Source: Flavobacterium cupreum (lineage in GTDB: Bacteria; Bacteroidota; Bacteroidia; Flavobacteriales; Flavobacteriaceae). From it: DNA of 64,000 bases. This document shows positions 1 through 9,711 of the stretch, piece after piece. The first letter of the stretch is position 1; the number at the start of each line of letters is the position of its first letter. The translations under genes and the position numbers were made by a program. The stretch lies in contig NZ_QWDM01000001.1 in the NCBI RefSeq assembly GCF_003996965.1, forward strand, positions 558,001 through 622,000, given 5' to 3'. The notes below the pieces were generated by a model that ran no database searches, was not told the origin of the DNA, and saw only the letters and a program-made list of their open reading frames with translations.

Positions 1-623
1 GCTTTCACCCAGTTTTCATCAAATGGGGAAGTGTCTTCGGTATTTTTCCAGTAATTATAAGCGAGCCTGATGGGGTAGCAAAGCGAATCTATTTCGTATT
101 TTCTTTCGTGAACTCCGGGTTTCATATCCGTATGGTCTGTGGTCCACTCGCCTTTTTTATCAGGATCGTTGTAAAATGCGTTGGCATACGGATCTTTCAG
201 GATATATTCCGTCTGCCTGTTTATCACACCGGCAATCAGATTTTTTAGTTTTGCATCTTTACCGGCAAAAGCCATATACGGCCATACCTGAGCAGAACTA
301 TCCCTTAGCCACATGGCATCAATATCTCCTGTGATTACGTAGGTATCCGGTCTTCCGTTTTTTTGCGAATAGGTTACGGTAGTATCAAGGGTGTTTGGAA
401 AACAATTATTAAATAGCCATCCGAGTTCTTTATCTTTTACGTTTTTCTGGAATTCGGCAATTGTTTTTTCGATAAAATCACTTTCAAAATTCCTTTTGCC
501 TTTTGCAACCCGCACAACAGGAAAATCTTTGATTACTTTGGTTCCTGCCACTATTTCCATTGGATCTATAAGCGCTAAGCTGCCAAATAAGGCTGCATTT
601 TGGATGAATTTTCTTCTTTGCAT
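1..623 (-). CDS. GH125 exo-alpha-1,6-mannosidase, N-terminal part (cut by window edge)
   Basis: The reading frame opens with ATG at 623 and stays open to position 1, giving about 207 N-terminal residues of a protein that usually runs to about 480. It starts MQRRKFIQNAALFGSLAL, a twin-arginine-type export signal. Then come the family hallmarks WLFNNCFPNTLDTTV and GDIDAMWLRDSSAQVWPY, typical of GH125 (formerly DUF1237). Known members release mannose from non-reducing alpha-1,6-linked chains by inversion. The gene follows a GH76 endo-alpha-1,6-mannanase gene in the same direction, so it fits as the exo-acting partner. A terminator-like hairpin at 802-827 separates the two, so it may be expressed less strongly or from its own promoter. 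The catalytic C-terminal part lies outside the window. Confidence 0.9.
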   Translation of the reverse strand, partial: MQRRKFIQNAALFGSLALIDPMEIVAGTKVIKDFPVVRVAKGKRNFESDFIEKTIAEFQKNVKDKELGWLFNNCFPNTLDTTVTYSQKNGRPDTYVITGDIDAMWLRDSSAQVWPYMAFAGKDAKLKNLIAGVINRQTEYILKDPYANAFYNDPDKKGEWTTDHTDMKPGVHERKYEIDSLCYPIRLAYNYWKNTEDTSPFDENWVK

Positions 624-801
624 TATGGTATATTTTTAAAATTTTAGAGGTCTTGTGAAATAGTAAGGCATTCACGACACATTTCTCTTTCTCTTATTTA
701 TTGAATTAATGACTTCTTTGTTATTCCTTTGAGTTCATTAGAATTTTTTATTTTTTGAAAGTACAGAAAGTATTTTCTACTGAACAGTTAACAGCATAAA
801 A

Positions 802-827
802 CCCGAAGGCTGTTTATTTCCTTCGGG
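802..827 (-). terminator. Hairpin between GH76 and GH125 genes
   Basis: CCCGAAGG (802-809) and CCTTCGGG (820-827) form a perfect 8-bp stem with a 10-nt loop. Read on the minus strand it is followed by TTTTATG. It lies 37 bases past the GH76 stop and about 180 bases before the GH125 start, so it could be an intrinsic terminator or partial attenuator, or a 3'-end stabiliser. Confidence 0.6.
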
Positions 828-864
828 AATTACAAAAATTACTAATAAAAACTACTTAAATTAC

Positions 865-2046
865 TTAATTGAAAAATCCATCTTTATCAAGCTTGGCTGC
901 TGCTTCTATTAGCATTACTCCGCTCAGCTGAGTCGTTAAATCGACGCTTCCGCCCGCTGACGGAGCTGTTTTCCAGTTATTTCCGGAAAGCATTGCAGGT
1001 CTGAGAATTCCTTTTTTATAGAAAGACTGCGCATTAAATTTCAGGAAAGCGGCAAACTTCTCCGTATCTGTAGAATTGATGGTTGGCTGTTCTGTAAGCT
1101 CTGTTAAGTAACGGACCAGTATACCTTTAAACAATCCCCCGTCGCCCTGGCCTTCATCTCTAAGAAGACCTTCTGAAAGTAATTTCGGACTGGTTAAAAC
1201 TGTTCTTCCGGCTTTTACCGCATCATCAAGATAAACCTGGTCATTTGTGGCTTTGTATAATCTTAAACCAGCGCCTATCCACGTTCCCATATTATAGGTA
1301 AATACCCATTCTTTGTTGGTAACCACTGCTCCGTTTACTTCTGAAATATTGTCCCATACTACTCCCGACACAGGGTCTACAAGATTGTTTTTTTGCCAGG
1401 TATATATTTTCTTAGCCCATACCAAATCATCCGGATCATTATCTATTTCATATAAGCGCAACGCCAGAATTACGGCCGGACCATTTGACACGGCATTTTT
1501 TTGTTTTGGTGTATCTTGTTTCCAGGTGATACCTCCTCCAAAAACATCGCTCCAGCTTACTTTTATTCTTTCCCATAAAAAATCAGCAATGTCTTTATAT
1601 TCCTGATCGTTTGTAGCTTTATAAGCGCGGACACAGGAATTTGCCAGCCAAAGCATGTCGTCATTAAAGACATTGTTATAGGTATTTCCGTTTTTTATTT
1701 TGATTCCCTGCACTAATGCTTTCATTTTAGCTTTGTAGCTATCATTACCTGTTCGTATATAACCGTCTACAAGGACGTCGAGAACGTGTGCATTGGGCCA
1801 ATAATTAAAAGAACTGTTTCCGGCATTGTTTTGTACAAAAGTGCCGTTGGATCCCAGGTAATTATTATAGGTTGAAAGCTGTAGCGAATCTGCCGTCTGA
1901 GCCCAGGTGTATTTAAATTCAGGGCCAACTGCTGTGTTGGGATCACGCAGCGGAATTGCATCATCATCACAGGATGCTGTCAATACCCCTAATCCTATTA
2001 CAGAAAGCAACAGGATTGTATAACGTTTTGAAAATAATTTTTTCAT
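865..2046 (-). CDS. GH76 endo-alpha-1,6-mannanase, surface lipoprotein
   Basis: This 393-residue protein has a lipoprotein signal ending LTASC (Cys26) followed by DDD, an acidic stretch resembling the surface-export signals of Bacteroidota lipoproteins. The GH76 hallmark is NDDMLWLANSCVRAYKATND, with the Asp129-Asp130 pair matching the catalytic aspartates of characterised GH76 enzymes. Those enzymes cut the alpha-1,6-mannan backbone of yeast-type mannan with retention. The rest is the repeating helical pattern of an (alpha/alpha)6 barrel. It follows susE1 after a 142-base gap containing a hairpin and precedes a GH125 gene. A second GH76 is encoded at 20637-21761, so the locus has two endo-enzymes of different sequence, perhaps for different chain lengths or locations. 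Confidence 0.9.
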   Translation of the reverse strand: MKKLFSKRYTILLLSVIGLGVLTASCDDDAIPLRDPNTAVGPEFKYTWAQTADSLQLSTYNNYLGSNGTFVQNNAGNSSFNYWPNAHVLDVLVDGYIRTGNDSYKAKMKALVQGIKIKNGNTYNNVFNDDMLWLANSCVRAYKATNDQEYKDIADFLWERIKVSWSDVFGGGITWKQDTPKQKNAVSNGPAVILALRLYEIDNDPDDLVWAKKIYTWQKNNLVDPVSGVVWDNISEVNGAVVTNKEWVFTYNMGTWIGAGLRLYKATNDQVYLDDAVKAGRTVLTSPKLLSEGLLRDEGQGDGGLFKGILVRYLTELTEQPTINSTDTEKFAAFLKFNAQSFYKKGILRPAMLSGNNWKTAPSAGGSVDLTTQLSGVMLIEAAAKLDKDGFFN

Positions 2047-2148
2047 AATATTTTAGGTTTTAGACTTTAGATTTTCTCAATATTGATTTGAAATTGGGAA
2101 TATTTAGTCTTTTATAATTATAATCTTTGCACTGATACTTCTTTTAAA

Positions 2149-2179
2149 ACGTCTCTCAAAGACAATCTTCAAGAGACGT
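2149..2179 (-). terminator. Hairpin after susCDE, before GH76
   Basis: ACGTCTCT (2149-2156) pairs with AGAGACGT (2172-2179), with a further 4-bp inner stem (AAGA 2159-2162, TCTT 2166-2169). On the minus strand it is followed by TTTTAAAAG. It sits just after the susE1 stop codon and could reduce read-through from transport genes into the enzyme genes. Confidence 0.5.
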
Positions 2180-2188
2180 CCTGGTTAT

Positions 2189-3310
2189 TTACAGAATTGT
2201 AAAACTATGTGTATAGGCAGGCGCTGCCGCACTGAAATTAATTTCTGCATTTACGTTTTTGTTGTCTACTGCAGAAGCAAATTTGAAACAGTTGTTCCAG
2301 AAATCACTTGTTACTGGAACCATATACCAGAATGATGCTGCTGTATTCGCGTCAGGCCTGTTGTTGTCTCCGTTGATACTTCCGTACCATTCTTCGCTTG
2401 TAGTCGCACCATTTACAACTGTGAACTTAAATTTATAACGCTCGTCCCTTCCCCATGATTCTTGTTTAAATTCAATTTTTTTATTGGCTGCTTTCCAGAT
2501 ACCGCCACCTGCATAAGTATACTCAAACATGTACTCGCTGCGGGGAGGAAACCATAATTCTATTTTCTTGATTTCGGTCATAGTGGTTGATCCGGCACTA
2601 AAGTCAATTACAATTTTATATACTTTACTATCTCCTGCGTAAGTGGTTTCGCCATTTTCTTTCAATTTACCGTCAGCAATATAGAAAACCTGCGGAGTAC
2701 CATTTTTTGTGGTAATAAACTTGTAAGCACCTGCACTTAACTTCGTGTAAATTTCAAATTTTGTTGTACCTGTTTTTTTGAAAGCCTGAGCAGCTGCAGC
2801 AGTTGCCCCTGTTTCTGAACCCGTTCCCGTAATAAACAACTGATCAGGCGTTGGGAATCCGCTTGCTGTTAGAACTTCGATAATACCCGAAGCTGCTGAT
2901 TTTTGAACGTTGATCCCTTTAGAAGAATGAACAGTCCATTTTAATTTTCCAACAGTTTCAGCTGCTATTCCTGCTAATCCGGCAATTTTGTTTAATTCTG
3001 TAAAAGAAAGATTGAGTGTTTTCTGAAATCCGTTTCCATCAGAAGGAACTACATAAATCGGTTTGGAAAAATCTCCGTTTTCTTTGTCGAAGACAACATC
3101 ATACAGTACTACGCCGTTGTCTTCTGCTTTAGCGGCTTCCCACTCAAAAACGGCAGAACTTTGTGCATTAAGATCAAAAAATTTATTGTTGGCCGGTGAA
3201 TAAAGCGCATTTACGGCACTCACATTCGTGTGGCTCATTTCGTCATTATCGCAGCTTACAAGAAATACTGCACATAGTAGTAATACTAATTTTGAATATA
3301 TATTTTTCAT
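2189..3310 (-). CDS. SusE-like surface glycan-binding lipoprotein
   Basis: A 373-residue lipoprotein with signal ending FLVSC (Cys20) followed by DNDE. Residues about 25-130 look like the SusE N-terminal Ig-like domain (ALYSPANNKFFDLN, then AVFEWEAAKAEDNG). The C-terminal half carries repeated beta-rich segments with GTTKFEIYTKLSAGAYKFIT and GGGIWKA, as in SusE/SusF starch-binding-type domains. Such proteins do not cleave glycans. They hold them at the surface beside the SusCD transporter. It lies directly after susD1 (29-base gap), the usual susC-susD-susE order. Binding specificity cannot be read from sequence, but the neighbours suggest a mannan. Confidence 0.8.
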   Translation of the reverse strand: MKNIYSKLVLLLCAVFLVSCDNDEMSHTNVSAVNALYSPANNKFFDLNAQSSAVFEWEAAKAEDNGVVLYDVVFDKENGDFSKPIYVVPSDGNGFQKTLNLSFTELNKIAGLAGIAAETVGKLKWTVHSSKGINVQKSAASGIIEVLTASGFPTPDQLFITGTGSETGATAAAAQAFKKTGTTKFEIYTKLSAGAYKFITTKNGTPQVFYIADGKLKENGETTYAGDSKVYKIVIDFSAGSTTMTEIKKIELWFPPRSEYMFEYTYAGGGIWKAANKKIEFKQESWGRDERYKFKFTVVNGATTSEEWYGSINGDNNRPDANTAASFWYMVPVTSDFWNNCFKFASAVDNKNVNAEINFSAAAPAYTHSFTIL

Positions 3311-3339
3311 GTTATTTATTTTAGGTTGTTAGTTCGTTT

Positions 3340-4965
3340 TTACCAATTTGGATTTTGGGATAAATTTGTATTAATCAAACGTTCATCTCTTGGTATTGGC
3401 CATAAATAATGTTTGCCGGGATCAAAAGTTCTTAAGTTTACTCTTAAGTAACCATTATCTACAGAGGATACGCCAAATTTGGCTCCGTGCGCATATCCGT
3501 TTAAAACATTTTCGGCAATCTTCCATCTTCTGATGTCAAAGATTCGCAAACCTTCCATTGCTAATTCTGTACGGCGCTCATTTCTTACGATTTCTTTAAG
3601 CTGGGCTTGTCCTAATGCGCTATTGTACGATAAAGCTGCCGCATCTGTAAAACCTGCACGGGATCTTATGGGTTTAATGGTCTGGTCCCATACGGCGCTG
3701 GTCATTTGGCTTAACTCACTTTTAGCTTCCGCATACATTAATAATATGTCTGAATACCTAAACAACATTAGATTTATTCCTGATTTTAAATCCGTTCCAT
3801 GCTGTACATCGTAATATTTACGTGTAAAATATCCCGTTGGCGTTGAAGAAGAACCTTGTGCAAATTCATCCGGATGCTCATTCGTTGGAGAAGATCCCGG
3901 CTTGATGTAAATAATATGTGAACTTCCATCGGCTTCTTTCCAGTTGTACTGATCGTAAACTACGGTATAAGTAAGTCTTGGATCCCTGTTTATATAAGGA
4001 TCGTTTTCGTTGTACCCTGAACCTGCTTCATTGATTTTTTTTCCATTAAGCATTAAATAACTGTCCACTAATTCCTGTGTCGGGGCCAGCGCGTTTAATC
4101 TTGAACCTGCCGAAATGGGTGCCATATCAAAAAATTCGCCCCACGTTCTGTCCTGAGGCACATATTGCAAACTCAGAATGTCTTCGCTGTTGTACTCATT
4201 TTGCTGTTGAAAAACACCCTCATAAGAAGGGAAAAGGCTGTACGTTCCGTAAGCATTCGCAATAAACGGCTCTAATGTCTGAACCACTTCCTGCCATTTG
4301 CCTTCGTATAAAAGTACTCTTGCTTTTAACGCTACAGCAGCTCCCATTGTGATTTTTCCTCTGTCTGCCGTGGCAAGCTGTGTGTTTTTTGGCAATGCCG
4401 GAATAATCGCATCCAGTTCACTTAAGATATAAGCAATAACTTCTGCATGTGATGTCCTGCTTATCGATGTTGCTTCCTGCAGGGACGGATCTTTCTTTAA
4501 AAGCGGAATATCCCCAAACCAGGTGGTTAACTGAAAATGCTGAAATGCTCTTAAAAAACGGGCCTCTGCTTTCATTCTTGCAATGACAACGGCGTCTGCA
4601 TTGGGTATTCTGTCGATATTTTCCAATAAAAGATTACAGGATTTAATTCCGCCATATCTATCGTTCCATTCTTCTTTTATTCTTCCTAAAGAAGGGTCGT
4701 AAATTCCTGCTCCTAGTGAAGCTGCTCCCGCATTATCACCTCTCCCGTTATAAGCATTGTCAGAAAGTGCTTCATTATAAAAGAAATACTGGCTTTTTTG
4801 CATTTGCGAATAAGCGGTATTGAGCATCAATTGCGCCTTGTCTACGCTTGTCCAGTAATTAGAATCTGTAAACCGGTCTTCCGGTGCAAGATCAAGATCT
4901 TCACAGCTCACCAGTAGTAAGAATACTAATGGGATGAATTTTATGTGTTTAAATATATTTTTCAT
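3340..4965 (-). CDS. SusD/RagB-family glycan-binding lipoprotein (pair 1)
   Basis: A 541-residue protein with a lipoprotein signal ending LLVSC (Cys21) and EDLDLAPEDRFTDSNYWTS, a typical SusD opening. The TPR-like helical part includes ARFLRAFQHFQLTTWFGDIPLL. The C-terminus has the family endings EIVRNERRTELAMEGLRIFDIRRWK and HYLWPIPRDERLINTNLSQNP. SusD proteins form a lid on the SusC barrel and deliver oligosaccharides for import. The gene starts 12 bases after the susC1 stop, so the two are co-transcribed and probably matched partners. Confidence 0.95.
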   Translation of the reverse strand: MKNIFKHIKFIPLVFLLLVSCEDLDLAPEDRFTDSNYWTSVDKAQLMLNTAYSQMQKSQYFFYNEALSDNAYNGRGDNAGAASLGAGIYDPSLGRIKEEWNDRYGGIKSCNLLLENIDRIPNADAVVIARMKAEARFLRAFQHFQLTTWFGDIPLLKKDPSLQEATSISRTSHAEVIAYILSELDAIIPALPKNTQLATADRGKITMGAAVALKARVLLYEGKWQEVVQTLEPFIANAYGTYSLFPSYEGVFQQQNEYNSEDILSLQYVPQDRTWGEFFDMAPISAGSRLNALAPTQELVDSYLMLNGKKINEAGSGYNENDPYINRDPRLTYTVVYDQYNWKEADGSSHIIYIKPGSSPTNEHPDEFAQGSSSTPTGYFTRKYYDVQHGTDLKSGINLMLFRYSDILLMYAEAKSELSQMTSAVWDQTIKPIRSRAGFTDAAALSYNSALGQAQLKEIVRNERRTELAMEGLRIFDIRRWKIAENVLNGYAHGAKFGVSSVDNGYLRVNLRTFDPGKHYLWPIPRDERLINTNLSQNPNW

Positions 4966-4977
4966 TTTGATTTTTTT

Positions 4978-7900
4978 TTAAAAACTGATATCAATACCCA
5001 TTCCGTAATATACCTGCGTTGGATAAGCTCGACCGCTGTTAGCCCCTGAAGTCGACAGGCTGTTGTTGAATTCTGAAAGTTCAGGGTCCACAAATTTCAC
5101 TTTAGACAAGGTCAGCAGATTTTGTCCGGAAACATAAACACGGAACCTGCTCATTCCTAAATTCTTAGCCACATCATCCGGTAATGAATATCCGATCTGT
5201 ACATTTTTCAACCTTGCGTATGCACCATCATACAAATACATATCAGAACCTCTCCTGAAATTGTTTGTATTCGACTGTGTACCGTTGTTTGCCAGTCTTG
5301 GATATCTTGCATCCGGGTTTTGTGGTGTCCAGTAATCCAGTTGATGCGTGTACATTGTCATACCATAGTTGTAGTGAAAAGGCTCTACAAGCTCTCCTCT
5401 GATCATCATGGTTCTTTTTCCGACACCCTGGATAAAAATGCTTAAATCAAAATTTTTGTAATCGATATTGTAGGTAGCCCCGTAAGTGTATCTTGGAAAT
5501 GGATTACCAAAGATAAATTTATCATTGTCATCGATTTTGCCGTCTTTGTTTACATCTACATAACGGTTGTCTCCGGGCTGTACTGTAATTCCGGCCGGAA
5601 CTGCTGCACCCTGGATTTCTTCAACATTTTGAAAATAGCCGTCCCTCTTTAAACCAACGTAGGAATTGAAAGGCAGTCCTTCACGAAGAATTACCTGAAG
5701 CTCTTCAACACCCGTTAATTTCTCCTGTCCGTTATTATAGTCAAGCACTTTATTTTTAGAATCGCCAATATTTACAGTCAGGCTTTGATTGACTTGTTTT
5801 CCATTGTGTCTGTAGGTAGCACTAAATTCCCATCCTCTGTTTCCTACTTTGGCCGCATTAAAGTCGGGAAGCGACTTTCCGTACACTCCCGGTACCTGAG
5901 GCGGCACAAGGATGTCTGAGGTTACCTTGTCAAAAAAGTCGAATGAAACGGATAATTTTCCTTTAAAGAAATCTGCATCCAGTCCGGCGTTAAAAGTCGC
6001 TGCTTTTTCCCACTGCAGATCCGCATTGGCGAAATTAAATCCTGCACCGCTTACCGCTTTATTGTCAAATCCGTAAGCATTTTGAAAAGAAAAATAAGTC
6101 GTTTGATATTGGTAATTGTTTACATTTTGATTTCCAACAATTCCATAAGAAGATCTCAGTTTAATGTTCCCTACATTATTGCTGTAGTTTTCCATAAAAT
6201 CTTCTTTGGTCAAAGCGTATCCAAGTGTGGCTGATGGAAAGAATCCCCATCGGATTTCTTTTCTGAATTTTGAGGAACCGTCGTATCTAAAACTGAATTC
6301 AGCAAAATATTTATCTTTAAAATCATAAGAAGCGCGTCCAAAAAGAGAATTAAGGCTATTTTTTGGAGAAGCCGGATTTTTATTAGGGTCGCTTCCGTTT
6401 GAATTATACGAATCCTGTCCAATAACGGTTTCACTTGTAGGCGTTCCCAGGTCGGGATCTGTAAATTTCTTGTAGATCCCAATTCTTCTTTCGGAATGAT
6501 TTTCATTAGATACCCCTACTAAGGCGCCCACATTATGATTCCCAACGGCCTTATTGTATTCTACAATAAATTGTGTATTCAGGTCAAGGGCTTTGGTAGT
6601 TTCATCTCTGGTATCGCGATCAGCACCATAAACGCCTTGTGGCGAAAACTGAACTTTTTTCACCCGGCTAAACATGCTGCCATTCCATAAACGTCCTCCA
6701 AAAACTGCCTTAACTTTTAAGGAATTTGTTACCTTAAGTTCCGCATTTAAAGCTCCGAAAAGATCATCATTATCGTATTTTCTAAAACCTCCCTGTTCCA
6801 AAATACCCAATGAGTTAAACTGCTGTAAAACATCGTTGGTTAAGTAATTGCCATTTTTATCTTTTTGAGTATAATATAAGGGAACCCTGAAGGCATCCAC
6901 CATTAAAGTACTGGTGTTTGAGGAATGGTCATTAATTAATTGTTTGGAATACGCTAATGTAGACGTTAGTTTAAATTTACCATACTCGTTGGTCAGGTTC
7001 ATTCTAAAGTTGTAACGTTCCATACCTTTCGTAGGGCCGACAAAATTGCTTCCCTGATTTAAATACCCAAGAGAAACTAAGTAAGTTGAATTTTCGCCTC
7101 CGCCGGAAATAGAAAGATTTTGGTTTAACTGCGCTGCCGGTTTTACAATTTCTTCTGCAAACCATTCTGTATCCCCTTTCGCCTTTAGATCTGCAATCTG
7201 AGCAGCGGTAAATACGGCGGTTGTTTCACCGGAGTTAAAGGCTGCTTCATTTCTTAGCATTGCATTTTCATATCCGTGCACTGGTTTTGTAAAGTATTTT
7301 GGAGTATTAAATCCTGTAAGACTGCTGTACTGAATAGACATTGGAGTTCCTTTACTTCCTTTCCTGGTAGTAATCAGTACGACACCATTACTCGCTCTTG
7401 ATCCGTATATGGCAGCACTACCGGCATCTTTCAAAACCGATACACTTTCGATATCTGCAGGATTCAGGGCATTAATATCCCCGCCCACGATGCCGTCTAT
7501 AACGATCAGCGGACTATTGTTTCCGAGTGTGCTTACGCCACGAATGTTAATATTTAAACCCGCACCAGGCTCAGAGTTGGTTTGCTGGATGGTTAAACTG
7601 GGCGCTTTTCCCTGTAAAGCCAATGTTGCATTTACATTTGGTCTTCCCTTAAATGCGTCATTGCCCACCTGATCTATGGCACCAACGACTTTTCTTTTTT
7701 TCTGTGTACCGTAACCCACAACAATAACTTCGTCTAAGGCTGATACATCTAAGTCCATGGCTACATTGATCACACTTCGGTTATTTACTTTTACTTCAAC
7801 CGGTTTGTAGCCAATCATAGTAATACGTAAAGAACCTGTACCGTTTTTTAAGGAGATCGAATAATGTCCGTCAAAATCGGTATTGACAGCATTTCTGGGA

Positions 7901-8088
7901 TCACTCATGTCAATCACTGAAGCTCCGGGAAGAGACAATTGATCTGAAAGAGAAGTAACAACTCCGGTAATCTGAGTTTTTTGATTCTGGGCCGCCATAG
8001 GATTATACCCGCTACAAATGAGAATGATTGTGAGAAAAAAATGCATATAGAGCATCCTTTTCTTTCTGCAATTTGATTGTTTCATCAT
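4978..8088 (-). CDS. SusC/RagA-family TonB-dependent receptor (pair 1)
   Basis: A 1036-residue outer-membrane protein. A signal peptide (about residues 1-34) is followed by a carboxypeptidase-D-like regulatory domain (about 38-115, ITGVVTSLSDQLSLPGASV). Next come the SusC signature LDEVIVVGYGTQKK, a plug domain with IRGVSTLGNNSPLIVIDG, and a beta-barrel to the C-terminal GMGIDISF. It imports oligosaccharides across the outer membrane using TonB energy. It is the first gene of a susCDE-GH76-GH125 set and has a LacI-type operator overlapping its promoter at 8243-8268. Two adjacent ATG codons (8088 and 8085) could start it. Confidence 0.95.
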   Translation of the reverse strand: MMKQSNCRKKRMLYMHFFLTIILICSGYNPMAAQNQKTQITGVVTSLSDQLSLPGASVIDMSDPRNAVNTDFDGHYSISLKNGTGSLRITMIGYKPVEVKVNNRSVINVAMDLDVSALDEVIVVGYGTQKKRKVVGAIDQVGNDAFKGRPNVNATLALQGKAPSLTIQQTNSEPGAGLNINIRGVSTLGNNSPLIVIDGIVGGDINALNPADIESVSVLKDAGSAAIYGSRASNGVVLITTRKGSKGTPMSIQYSSLTGFNTPKYFTKPVHGYENAMLRNEAAFNSGETTAVFTAAQIADLKAKGDTEWFAEEIVKPAAQLNQNLSISGGGENSTYLVSLGYLNQGSNFVGPTKGMERYNFRMNLTNEYGKFKLTSTLAYSKQLINDHSSNTSTLMVDAFRVPLYYTQKDKNGNYLTNDVLQQFNSLGILEQGGFRKYDNDDLFGALNAELKVTNSLKVKAVFGGRLWNGSMFSRVKKVQFSPQGVYGADRDTRDETTKALDLNTQFIVEYNKAVGNHNVGALVGVSNENHSERRIGIYKKFTDPDLGTPTSETVIGQDSYNSNGSDPNKNPASPKNSLNSLFGRASYDFKDKYFAEFSFRYDGSSKFRKEIRWGFFPSATLGYALTKEDFMENYSNNVGNIKLRSSYGIVGNQNVNNYQYQTTYFSFQNAYGFDNKAVSGAGFNFANADLQWEKAATFNAGLDADFFKGKLSVSFDFFDKVTSDILVPPQVPGVYGKSLPDFNAAKVGNRGWEFSATYRHNGKQVNQSLTVNIGDSKNKVLDYNNGQEKLTGVEELQVILREGLPFNSYVGLKRDGYFQNVEEIQGAAVPAGITVQPGDNRYVDVNKDGKIDDNDKFIFGNPFPRYTYGATYNIDYKNFDLSIFIQGVGKRTMMIRGELVEPFHYNYGMTMYTHQLDYWTPQNPDARYPRLANNGTQSNTNNFRRGSDMYLYDGAYARLKNVQIGYSLPDDVAKNLGMSRFRVYVSGQNLLTLSKVKFVDPELSEFNNSLSTSGANSGRAYPTQVYYGMGIDISF

Positions 8089-8242
8089 GAAAAATTTTGG
8101 TTAGTTAGTTTTTTTGAATTAATAAAAAAGCTAAAGAAGTTTCTCTAAAAAATTAGTTGTGAAGGTTCAAACGTTAAAAAGGCTCCGGAACATCTTAATC
8201 GTTAAAAGCACAACACATTAACAATAACTTATCAATTCATGA

Positions 8243-8268
8243 CAAATATACTAAAACGTTTTAGTATA
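8243..8268 (-). promoter_or_regulatory. susC1 promoter with LacI-type operator
   Basis: A 22-bp perfect palindrome at 8247-8268 has the core ACTAAAACGTTTTAGT (8250-8265). On the minus strand its 3' edge overlaps TATATTTG (8250-8243), a match to the Bacteroidota -7 box TAnnTTTG, leaving a leader of about 150 bases before susC1. The same arrangement recurs at 9846-9867 and 30883-30906, so this is very likely the operator of the LacI regulator encoded next door. A weaker related site, CGAAAACGTTAT, lies near 8365-8376. The rest of the gap 8089-8563 is AT-rich with no gene seen. Confidence 0.85.
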
Positions 8269-8563
8269 AAAATAAAAAAAACACTACCCGTAATTTTTAT
8301 GTTAATTTTACAAGATATGCGTTTATTTTTAGCCTTATTTTGAAGATAATTCAATACATTTCTACGAAAACGTTATAAAATGAGGCAAAAATAAAGGGCC
8401 ATAAATGACCCTCAAAATAAATTATGCTGAAAATGAAGACAATTTGAAGCGGAAGTGCATAAAAAACTAATACTATTTATCAAATAAATGTATTGACAAT
8501 GAGGTTAGTGAGAAGGATAAATGTAAATTTTAAATCGTTACAAAAATGAGTGTAGTCTACAGA

Positions 8564-9589
8564 CTATTTGGCTAATGAAGATTCACGAATGATTAGTTCT
8601 GTTTTTAAAATAATTTTATGACTGGTTTCGGTAACGTCTTTTTTCTTTAAAAGCGGTAACATTACTTCCATCAACTTAGTACTTATCTCTACTAAAGGCT
8701 GAGAAACAGATGTAATAGAAGGATCGTAAATTTTGAACATGTCATTGTCATCAAAAGCAATAAGGCCAAGATCTTTAATCAGTTTTGGATTGGTTTCTTT
8801 TAAAACTTCCAGTCCGCTTTGTGCAAGGTAATTAGTAGCAAAAAACATCGCATCTAAATCCGGATCCTGTTCTAAAAAGTTTTTAATATATTCTTTGCCT
8901 CTTCCTTTGATGATCTCATGAAAAGGAATTTGAAGTGTGTTGGGTTTCAGACCATTTTCGTTTGTTGCTTTTTCATATCCGGATAAACGTCCATGCATCT
9001 GACTCTGATCTGAAGCTGTAGTAACAAAACCGATATTCTTAAATTTATTCTGGATCAAATGCGCTGTGGCATCATAAGCAGCCTGTTCATTGTCGATCAC
9101 CACACTGTTGCAGTCCAGTCCTTCAAAAAACCTGTCCAGCAAAACAACAGGAATATTATCTTCTATTAATTTTTCGATCGTGTCCCTGATGCCCGGAGAA
9201 GGTACAATGATAAATCCGTCCACCTGACGAAAATTAAATAAGGTGATTAATTCATTTGATTTTTCATCATCATTTTCGTTACTGCAAAAAATAACTTTAT
9301 AGCCTTTTTCATAAGCGATATCTTCAAAAATACGTGCCAGTTTAGAGAAGAAGTTGTTTGAAATATCCTCAACCATAAAAACAAGAATTTTTGATTTTCC
9401 GGTTCGAAGACTCTGTGCAATCTGATTAGGTCTGTAGTTTATTAATTTTGCATAATCTAAAACCTTTTTTGTCAGCTCTTTAGAAATGTATTTTTCTTTT
9501 GCCTTACCATTCAACACAAAAGATACTGTCGTAACAGATATCTTTAATTCATCAGCAATATTTCTAATAGAAACAGGTTTTTTTTTCAT
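8564..9589 (-). CDS. LacI-family transcriptional regulator of the mannan locus
   Basis: A 341-residue protein. Residues 1-60 form the LacI helix-turn-helix (VSIRNIADELKISVTTVSFVLNG) and hinge (YRPNQIAQSLRTGKS). Residues about 62-335 are a periplasmic-binding-protein-like sensor domain (ILVFMVEDISNNFFSKLARI, FNFRQVDGFIIVPS, IGFVTTASDQSQ, IAFDDNDMFKIYDPSITSV). LacI proteins bind palindromes with a central CG, exactly the form of the CTAAAACGTTTTAG sites found at 8247, 9854, 30889 and 31080. The gene lies between the two halves of the locus, so it probably represses both until a mannan-derived sugar appears. The effector cannot be told from sequence. Its own likely -7 box at 9629-9636 carries no operator. 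Confidence 0.92.
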   Translation of the reverse strand: MKKKPVSIRNIADELKISVTTVSFVLNGKAKEKYISKELTKKVLDYAKLINYRPNQIAQSLRTGKSKILVFMVEDISNNFFSKLARIFEDIAYEKGYKVIFCSNENDDEKSNELITLFNFRQVDGFIIVPSPGIRDTIEKLIEDNIPVVLLDRFFEGLDCNSVVIDNEQAAYDATAHLIQNKFKNIGFVTTASDQSQMHGRLSGYEKATNENGLKPNTLQIPFHEIIKGRGKEYIKNFLEQDPDLDAMFFATNYLAQSGLEVLKETNPKLIKDLGLIAFDDNDMFKIYDPSITSVSQPLVEISTKLMEVMLPLLKKKDVTETSHKIILKTELIIRESSLAK

Positions 9590-9628
9590 TTTATAATCAT
9601 TTTATAATCCAAAACTACAAATATTAGT

Positions 9629-9636
9629 CAAATATA
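9629..9636 (-). promoter_or_regulatory. Likely lacI promoter -7 box
   Basis: Minus-strand TATATTTG, 40 bases upstream of the lacI start and downstream of the hairpin at 9714-9741. It would allow lacI transcription independent of the operator-bearing promoter at 9846-9867. No good -33 TTTG is visible at the expected spacing. Confidence 0.45.
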
Positions 9637-9711
9637 GTAAAGTTATCATTCCGCCGTATGTAAGTATGCGATATCAACCTTTTCCAGTGTTATTTTTAAA
9701 TTTAAAAAAAT

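Noticed and set aside
391..675. Short frames on both strands near the left edge
   Set aside because: They lie over the 5' end of the GH125 gene, whose own frame gives clear family motifs. They are out-of-frame shadows.
8392..8413. Inverted repeat AGGGCCAT/ATGACCCT past the lacI stop
   Set aside because: The stem is only 4 bp plus 3 bp with a mismatch and lacks a U-run, so it is too weak to call a terminator.
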